Assembly (NCBI RefSeq): GCF_000687475.1
Contig: NC_057316.1
Span: 744,001 to 808,000 of the forward strand
From: Ustilaginoidea virens
Lineage: Eukaryota; Ascomycota; Sordariomycetes; Hypocreales; Clavicipitaceae
Direction of reading: 5' to 3'
DNA: 64,000 nt
Notes under the pieces: generated by a model
The model's input: the letters and a program-made list of their open reading frames with translations, nothing else
Databases searched by the model: none
What the model was told of the DNA's origin: nothing
Part shown: positions 56,522 through 64,000 of the stretch, piece after piece
Layout: each line of letters begins with the position of its first letter
How positions within the stretch are numbered: position 1 is the first letter of the stretch
Translations under genes and position numbers: made by a program

Positions 56522-57256
56522 GGTTATGAGCCCGGGTTTTTACTTTTTTGTTCTTACCCTACCTTTTTGTGTTCACCCCTTGGTCTCTTTTGCTTATTAG
56601 TACTATTAATATAGCTATCCTTTAGTATCTTCGGCTTACCCTTATTAACTTCGGCTTACCTATTATCACCTTTGGCTTACCTTTTGTTACCTACGGCATT
56701 ACCCTGCGGCAATTAACGGCGTACCTAACGGCAACTTAAGGCGTAACCTTACGGAACTTTTAGCGTAACCTTACGTTATTTTCGGCGTAACCTACGGCAC
56801 CTACGGATTTTATAGTGTGATATCTATCATACTATACCACTGTATAACACTTTTGCACCTAGTGTACGACACCCACTGCACTATACGGTACCTGTTATAC
56901 TCTCCCACTTATAGCACCTTTGGTACGGCACTTACGGCACCTTTTATATTACGGCACCTATAGCACCCACGGCACCTACGGCACCTACGGCACCTTTATA
57001 TTACGGCACCATATAAGCACCTTGAATACTAATGCTATAATACGGACTTGCACAACGCCTACGGCATCTGTGCTTTTATATTGAGACCTACCGCTATATT
57101 CTGCGGCTAATTTTATAGTAGGCTACTAGCCACTATATATACTGGCTACTTAGCTAGTTATTCGACTATTTTGCTAGCTATTTAGGTAGTTATTCTTCTG
57201 TTCTTACAACTATCGGCACCATTTTTTAACGGATTTTTAAGCCCTTTTTGCCCACT
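56522..57256 (+). other. A3 leader with tandem arrays and primer site
   Basis: Begins GGTTATGAGCCCGGG (primer site), then repeated cttcggcttacc (about 56625-56700) and taccttacggc-type units, and a tacggcacc array (about 56930-57015). No coding sequence. Confidence 0.65.
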
Positions 57257-58400
57257 ATGGCAGAGTCAGGATCCTATAAGGTCCCTGAATCCGATACTGA
57301 AGTTGATACTAATGCATAACTACAGCTGGATATGGACGATATGAAGTCCCAGATGAATATACTAACTGACCTTATACAGGGCCTAGTTAGTAGGCAAAAT
57401 AACGATTCCCAGGCTACTCAGGCTACCCAGGCTACTAATAAGAAGCCTACTAAAGCCACTGAAGCTGGACCTTCCACTAAGACTACCACTAAGGATGATG
57501 ATGAAGCTCATATTATGGAAATCGACCAACCTTCTACCCCTATAAAATATAAGGGTAAAGAGCCTCTTTATACTACAACGGCACCAATAACTATTACCAA
57601 CTAAATTAGTGATGGGGCTATTAAAGAATTAGCTAAGACTGCCAACCGCTTTAAAGAGTCTCAAAAGCTAAAAAGCCCCTATAATTTCGACTAGTGGAAG
57701 TAGGCCCTTATAATACAACTCAGAGCCTTTAAAATAGCTAATTTTGTTAATGACCCATCTATAGTAAGGCACTTTGATGAGTCTGAGCAGGCACTTCTAC
57801 TACTAATACTAAAGAATAGCTGTGGTGAAGAAGCTGTAGAGGCTATAGACTGGTGTAATGACTTAGAGGAAGCTTACCTTTTACTAGTGGCCCAGTACTG
57901 CCACTCACCAGAAGTACAGCGGGCACACCTTTACCCTACCTTTCACACCCTTACATTTACCGGTTATAAAGGCACTTTAGAGGCTTTTAATAGCGAATTT
58001 AACAGCTATATATCTCGCCTTAGAATTCTAGGTTCTAAGATTGACTCTTTCGACCAAGTTAACCAGTACCTTTGGGCTATAGAGGGGGTATTTACCTGCT
58101 GGACGGAACGCCAACGCTCTATGATTAGGGCTTATAGCGCCTAAGGTGTTATTAGCAGCAGTAAATTTAACCTCTAGTATTTTATGGTTGACCTATTAGA
58201 AGAACAGCGTTCTAAGGGGTCTTCTAAGATGGCTGCTAATAACCCTAAGCAGCTTAAGGCTTCTAAGGACCCTAAGAAAGGGTCTGCTAATGCCGCTTCT
58301 ACTAATAATAGCAAGAATAATTCTACTAATAATAGGAAAAAGAAGTAGCAATAGAAGAAGAAATAAGACTCCAGCAATAATCAGCAAGATGTCGAGGCCT
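57257..58400 (+). pseudogene. A3 gag remnant
   Basis: ATG at 57257 (MAESGSYKVPESDTEVDTNA), then a TAA at a former Gln codon; the frame goes on DMDDMKSQMNILTDLIQGLV to 57604 and includes a poly-(ATQ) stretch. After further stops, the best-preserved gag core is at 57887-58144 (FHTLTFTGYKGTLEAFNSEF, SYISRLRILGSKIDSFDQVN, ending ERQRSMIRAYSA), a UBN2-like Copia gag. A basic Asn/Lys tail follows to about 58400. This copy is the best guide to what A1 lost. Confidence 0.75.
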
Positions 58401-59083
58401 TTATTATAGGCAATTATAATACTTAGGATACTAATATATCCTATTCCTCTTCTTCTACTACTATATCTACTAATAACCAGCCCTTAGCTATAAGCTATAA
58501 TGCTAAATCAGGCGGTAGGACCCTAAAGGATGCCCTCCTTTACGATATAGGCTCCACTTGTTATATTGTTAATGATAAGAAGCATTTCACCACTTTTCAC
58601 CACTTTAAGAAGGATGATAAGCCTATAATTACTATTAGTGGTAGTCCTATTTCCCCTACTGGTTGGGGCACAGTACGATTTACTGTGCTATAGGGCGTTA
58701 ATCCAACCAAATGGGGTATTATAGAGCTCAAAAATGCACTATATATTCATACCTTAGATATTAACATTATTAGCGGTGTAAAGCACTATGCCGCTAAAGG
58801 GGTACTAATTAAAAATCAGCTTTAGTCAGCAAGCCGTAAATACATCGGCATTTTTAACTTTAAAAAATACGGCTTTTTCCTTCCACAGAAAGGAATAGAC
58901 ACACCACTGCTGCATTAACCTTGCAGCCATTATACTGTTACTAATAGTATAAAAGTAGAGGTCCCTAGCCCTATTAACCCTGCTGATTATAGTGATCCTA
59001 AGGATACTACTATTACCCCTGTTCCTACTACTGCGACTAGTAAGGAACCTATAGAGGCTACTAGCCCTACTACTAACTCTCCC
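58401..59083 (+). pseudogene. A3 protease region remnant
   Basis: Reads IIGNYNT, GGRTLKDALLYDIGSTCYI (protease-like DIGS), WGIIELKNALYIHTLDINII and KHYAAKGVLIKNQL, then the ATSPTT linker. Truncated at 59083 by D2. Confidence 0.7.
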
Positions 59084-59422
59084 TATCGGAATCGCTGTCG
59101 CAAGGTGCCCAATTAGGCACTAATTGGGCACATTGCGACGAATATGCCGCGCACACCCGTTACGCACGATGTGGCCACTTTTGCCCCTATGCCTATAAGC
59201 CCGGTAGGGCACGCGGGCAGTCCGGCCCGACCGCGCCGATACACGTGACTACGGCACGCACAAAAAGGCCACATCGTATAATTACTCTTTTGCTTCTTTT
59301 CTTTCCTCTTAGATAGTCAGTCATTAGTAAAGCAATCAAATCCTTTACTTAGTGACCTCACGGTATATAATACCACGCGCGCAACCCTACGTACAACTGG
59401 GTACCCCGAGTTTATATCAATA
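59084..59422 (+). repeat. D2 5' LTR
   Basis: Reverse complement of the D1 LTR with scattered transitions and a changed 3' end (CCCCGAGTTTATATCAATA). Starts TATCGGAATCGC. About 339 bases. Confidence 0.85.
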
Positions 59423-59800
59423 CTGATCAGTAGTGATAACCACCACTTACAGGATAATTACATCCCGCAAAGAACGGTGCATTACAGATCAGCAAGATAT
59501 TGATTTCGAAGAGGCAGTTGAGCTTTCTTAGCTGTACTAACTAGAGGGAGAACGATTTATAACCTCTCCTTCCCCTTATCTATTACGAGGAAGAAACTTA
59601 TGCTGAATATTACGATCTTTAAAGATATCCTCAGCATTTAGGAAGAACGATTTATAACCTCTTCCTATTCTTTCTTTCTTTTACTACTACGGTAAAAGCC
59701 CTCTCGAATCTTGCACTCCTTGCAACACATCCCCCCCCCCCCCCTCTCTTTAAACCCTCATCTTAATACTATAGCCTCATCACAATAATTACGAGAGCTA
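59423..59800 (+). other. D2 leader
   Basis: CTGATCAGTAGTGATAACC directly follows the LTR (D1 has CTGATTAGTA), so this is the likely primer site; the matching tRNA is not recognised. The rest is leader with a C-run (59731-59744). Confidence 0.45.
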
Positions 59801-62250
59801 CCTAAGAGGATATAATGATTTGCCTCACTCTTTAACGATAATTGGACTAACGCTATAGAGCCCGTCGACCCTAATAATGCTACGAATATATAGCTATACA
59901 ACCGTATCGCATTCCTTATAGATACCTATGAGGAAAATACCTACCTGGATGATGATCTCTGGGAATAATTCTACAAGGATTATAGCGAGTGGAATAAGGC
60001 CCTATTCTGCCGTATTAATGCTTAGGTTTTACGGCAATTCCGCTTAATATTACGGGAACGCGGCGTATATATTGGAGTATCGGGTTCCCTAATAATACCA
60101 ACCCTATTTGAATGCCTTTAACAATAACAGAATCTATAATGGCCTTAAGAGGAAGTAACCCGGTAATTTGCTCGTAGTGTATTCCTATCCCGGCTTAACC
60201 CTACTAGGGAAGCCTCACTACCTATTGGTAATACCGAGCAAAAGATGCAAAGGCTTTAAAATACGCCCTTATACACACGCATAAGGTCCTTATCATCATC
60301 ATTACGAGCCCCTATAACAGTTGTGCGAATACCCTCGCCAAGGCTCTTGCTACGGCACTCACAAGCCCTATTAACGCCAAGGGAATTCGCAATACTAATG
60401 GCACGATTATAGTCATAATAACCTATCGTCCCCCCCTCTATATCGAAGAAGCCTTACGCCCCTACCGAACAAGAAAGGGGCCGGTCCCTATAACTAAAAG
60501 GGAAGACGCCTATTTATAATAGGCCGCTATTCGAAACAGGGGAAAGCTCCCATTATTAACAATATGCAACGGCCGATGATTACAGCCTATAAGACCGACC
60601 CGATTAATTATATCAACCTAGGGATTATACCCCTAGCTAAGGCGGCTATTTTAATGCCCCTCGAGGTCATAGCATACCCAACAGAGCTCGGGTTATAGGC
60701 CCCGATAATATGCTTCCTTCTATAGAGGACCCTAATGATACCCTCCAAGCCAATGCCGCCACCGCCCATGATACCAGATATCGGGCCTAAACGCCTCATC
60801 CGATAATACCAAAATTAGGCACGGCACCTAGCCCTTCCCGTTAATATCGCTTTACCCAAGCCGATAAACGGACCGTCTTAACAGGAGGACCGGTAAACCT
60901 AGACCGACCCGGGTTATAGGATAACCCAGCCAGAGCTCCCGCCAGCCTACCGTAAGGCTACCGATAAGCCGTTCTAGAATACCCTCTGGAATAATAACAC
61001 CACTAAGAAGATCATACCCGAAGAGCCTATATAGAGGCCGGGTTTAATAATATATCGAAGAAGATATCTAACCTCTTGCGCAGCTATCGCATAGAGGATA
61101 GATATAGCGGCAAAATAGATGACTTTATTATACTAAAAGTTATCTCTTTCAAGAGTAAATGCCGCCTATTAGGATTACCCGACAATATATTAGCCAGAGC
61201 CTTCTAAATTATACTTATTAGCGATACTGAGACCTATTACTTTGATAATATTGAATGTATTCGCGATACCCTTACTTTTAACGATATAGTCCGCAAAATC
61301 AAAAGCTATTTCGAAAATGAGAGTACGGAGCAATTCTATTTGCACTATTGGAATAGAATAACACTCTAATTAACCATTACGAAACACCCTGATAAATTAA
61401 AGTTAGAATGCCTTAATATCTTACTAGAGGAACTTTAACGCCTATATCGTGGTCTTTTTCCCCCCTTTATAGCTGATATAGAGCTTCACCGATAAGTCCT
61501 TAATGCTGTAAGGGATACCCCTAAGTATAGCCAGGCGCTATATCGATATGCCCCTATATTCGAAGGCCTCGCTGCTAACCTACAGCGATCCCTTTCTATT
61601 TACGAGTCGGTCTATATAAATCAACAGTATCATTTCCTTCAATAGCAATAATATTACGATACTGACGATATTAATAACAATATAGCGCTGTTCACAGACT
61701 GTAGATATAGTCAATCCAACGATCGGCACTAACGCCCTCAACGCCGATTCGGCCTACAGCAGCAGTATCAACGGCAATAATAAAATCGCGCCTTTCTAGC
61801 CAGGCCCCGTTAAAGACGTTGCTTTGTTTGTAATAAATTAGGATGTTGGTCATCCAACTATACTAACAAAGAGCAACAAGAATTAAAGGCACGATAGCTA
61901 AAGAACCGTTCTAACTGTACCGCCCCTAATGATAAGAAATTCTGTATTTTCCTATAGGAATACAAAGGGACTGCCAACCAAGCCCTTAAAGATGCCGATT
62001 TTAATGATATCGTTGAAGATATTGAAGTTATAATGGCAGGGGTCACATATTGGGATATAGAGGACGCTGTCGCACTATAAATTACAGCCACTCAGTATTT
62101 CTAAGCCCCCCTGCAAATAGAGGCATTACCAATTGAGACGTTGCAAGCCTTATAAGATGAATTATGCCGATATGCCTTCCTATAAATTAACCCCTTCCGA
62201 ATGCCCTTATTAGACCGTAATTCTGCCTTTCTAAAAGAAGAACGCTATAG
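59801..62250 (+). pseudogene. D2 gag remnant
   Basis: Gag-like sequence in pieces: TYLDDDLWE then stop, FYKDYSEWNKALF near 59960, and later LTFNDIVRKIKSYFENEST-like (about 61275-61325). A CCHC-like CFVCNKLGCWSS knuckle lies near 61818. Stops at former Gln codons. Confidence 0.6.
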
Positions 62251-63540
62251 TGACTACACCTTCCGCGGAATCCTACTGGATACTAGCGCTTCCGGCCTAT
62301 CTATAGCAGGCCTAAGTCAAGTAAAGGCCCTGATGAGATTGATGAAGACCCTGACTATCGAGACGACTGATAAAAAGCATACGGTGAACTTCGGCGCTAG
62401 CTCTGCTATATCTTCCGGCATACTGAATATCCCCACAATATTTAGGAACATCCCCTTCTACATCCTTAATAGCGGCACCCCCTTCCTTTATTCTATTACG
62501 GATATAGATAGGATGGGCGTAAAGCTTAATAATATTGATAACCTATTAATCCAAGGGGATATTAAGGTCCCTATTATCAGGAAATAGGGATATCTATAGT
62601 GGACTCTTAATGCCACGGATACTGCTGCCTTCTACCTCTTATCATAGGAAATCCGTTAGCTTTATCGTCGATTTGGGCATCCCTCCATTAATAGGCTTAC
62701 TAAATTGCTTCAGCGGGCTAGTTATAATGATATTGATCGCAATATCATCGAAAGCATTACCTATATGTGCTATTAATGCCAAATGAACGTAAAGGCACCT
62801 AGCTGATTTAAATTCACACTAAAGGATAACCGCTAATTTAATTACAAGATAATCGTAGATATCCTTTATATTGATAATCGGCCGGTATTATATATTATGG
62901 ATGCTGCGATAAGCTTCTAGGCAGCCAGATTTCTTGATCCATAAAGGCAGAAGGCTTATGATGTTTAGAATGCCCTTAAGGAATGCTAGATCGATACTTA
63001 CTTTAGCCCGCCGGATTGGATAGTTTACAATACCAGACCCAACTTCGCCTCTGCCGAATTCCGCCATAATGTCCGGCTTCTATCTATTAATGTGGATGAA
63101 ATTCCTGTAGAAGCCTATAATAGCATTGGCAAAGTCGAAAGATATTATGCCCCGTTACGCAGAGCCTATACCATCGTTAGTGATAAAGTAGGCGATCTAA
63201 TAATAAAGGAATAGAAATTATAGCTTACTGTAAAGGCTATTAATAACTTGGCTGGACCTAATGGTCTAGTGCCTATATTATTAGTCTTTAGAGCGTATCC
63301 TCGACTTATAGATAACTTACCGCCTAGCCTATTAGTATTACAATGTGCCTTAACGTTACGAAAGGCTACTGACGAAGCTAGAAAATGCCTTACTAGACGC
63401 CAGGTTCGCGATGCCCTCACCTAATGGAACGGCCTGGATACGTGGCCTATCCACCGACTACCCCTATAGTCCGATGTATGGGTATAGAGAGAAAAGGGTG
63501 GATGGTATGGACCGTACCGGCTAATCAGCCTCGAGGGTGA
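62251..63540 (+). pseudogene. D2 protease and integrase remnant
   Basis: Protease DTSASGLS at 62270-62293, inside a 128-codon open stretch 62201-62587. Then LYRRFGHPSINRLTKLLQRA (GAG-pre-integrase His motif, about 62658-62715), integrase core IVDILYIDNRPVLYIMDAA (about 62849-62905) and YNSIGKVERYYAPLRRAYTI, which holds the third catalytic Glu (about 63114-63174). The integrase frame is broken by stops at former Gln/Trp codons. Family-typical of fungal Copia elements. Confidence 0.75.
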
Positions 63541-64000
63541 GACCTATATCGTGCAAATGCCTTATGGCCCCGTTAAGTTCTGGTCGATAGTCGTTAAACC
63601 CTATAATGACCCTGCTGCTAATGATCCTGAAGATATCGTCTATGCCGAAGGCCCGGCCCGCCCCGGCAGGCTAGAAGTTAGGATACCGGCTGTAGCCGCA
63701 CCTCTAGCCGCGATGATACCTGCAGCCGAGATATTATCGTCGCCAACCCCTAACCCAGCTAGGATACCGGCGTTACGGCCAGTATTACTGTCACCATCAC
63801 TAGTAAGGGTAGTATCTGACGTCATGATTAATGAGGACTAAGAAGAGGCTCTCGTTAATGCTATCGCTTCTAATACCGTTATCGATGCCTCTTTCCTAAC
63901 CGCGAAAGAGCAAGCCGACCTGTAGCTTGCTAGTTAATTATGTTGGGAAGGGAAGATAATAACCCTAGGAGCCCCCTTCGAATAGTCTAACTATATAGAG
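63541..64000 (+). pseudogene. D2 linker and beginning of RT region (window edge)
   Basis: A 96-codon open stretch, 63551-63841 (YGPVKFWSIVVKPYNDP, then a Pro/Ala-rich linker RIPAVAAPLAAMIP), between integrase and RT. The equivalent in D1 is at about 37560-37760. The element runs off the edge. Confidence 0.65.

Larger units (their letters stand above)
55777..59083 (+). mobile_element. Copia family A element A3, 5' part, broken by D2
   Basis: Plus-strand family A copy: 5' LTR 55777-56521, primer site 56522-56536, leader with tandem arrays, gag and protease, then abrupt replacement at 59084 by the LTR of D2 in the middle of the ATSPTTNSP linker. The rest should continue beyond the window. Stops show it is defective. 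It is inverted relative to A1 and A2. Confidence 0.88.
59084..64000 (+). mobile_element. Copia family D element D2, 5' part (runs off the window)
   Basis: Plus-strand D copy inserted in A3. 5' LTR 59084-59422, leader, gag, zinc knuckle (CFVCNKLGCW near 61818), protease (GILLDTSASGLSIAG, 62258-62305), integrase and the start of the linker/RT at the window edge. It lacks the A2-type insertion, so it shows the unoccupied site. Several stops but longer open stretches than D1 (62201-62587, 63551-63841). Its gag N-terminal region is clearly diverged from that of D1, so it may be a different subfamily. Confidence 0.85.

Overview
The window is nuclear DNA of a filamentous ascomycete (Pezizomycotina, most likely Sordariomycetes and perhaps Hypocreales; the lineage is inference). 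Evidence: short introns with GTRNGT-type donors and CTRAY-type branch points, orthologs of Wee1, NUO-24, Ccz1, Ynd1 and Opi10/Hikeshi, secreted cysteine-rich and proline-rich proteins, and a repeat block carrying the C-to-T (CpA to TpA) damage expected of repeat-induced point mutation (RIP).

The window has two halves that meet sharply near 23.2-23.3 kb. Left half (1-23.3 kb): balanced base composition, gene-bearing. In order: wee1-like kinase (+, 5' end off the window), FAD-dependent oxidoreductase (+), complex I 24-kDa subunit (+), kelch-repeat protein (-), CCZ1 (+), secreted proline-rich double-psi beta-barrel protein (-), small secreted protein with two six-cysteine knot-like modules (+), a doubtful F-box-like remnant (+), YND1-type apyrase (+) and OPI10/Hikeshi (-). 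The genes are independent housekeeping or secreted-protein loci, not a pathway cluster. Intergenic DNA carries homopolymers, short tandem repeats and clusters of GGTACC / TACTCCGTA palindromes.

Right half (23.3-64 kb): no host gene recognised. It is a nested stack of retrotransposons. (i) Two truncated Gypsy-type copies with LTR-like ends and one Gypsy-type solo LTR. (ii) A Tad/I-like LINE in three pieces (about 28.3-29.0, 34.4-35.2 and 50.0-53.4 kb). (iii) Copia family A: a near-complete but internally deleted copy with a 1031-codon open frame (29006-34390), a longer copy with stop codons (38815-46239), a third copy cut by another element (55777-59083) and two solo LTRs. (iv) Copia family D: 35176-50005, and a second copy from 59084 to the window edge. 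Target-site duplications readable by eye (AGTAG, ATCTA, GCCTT, GTAAT, TATAC, GTAAG) fix the ends of six insertions. A copy sits inside D at 38.8 kb, D sits inside A at 59.1 kb, and both families broke the LINE.

The most notable points are this reciprocal nesting with an unoccupied paralogous site at about 62.5 kb; the deleted A copy whose frame stays open although gag core, integrase core and RT fingers are missing; a family A primer-binding site matching the initiator tRNA-Met anticodon arm; variable tandem arrays inside the A LTR and leader; and the tandem cystine-knot-like secreted protein. Coordinates of LTRs, TSDs and splice sites were read by eye; family assignments come from motif recognition and no database was searched.
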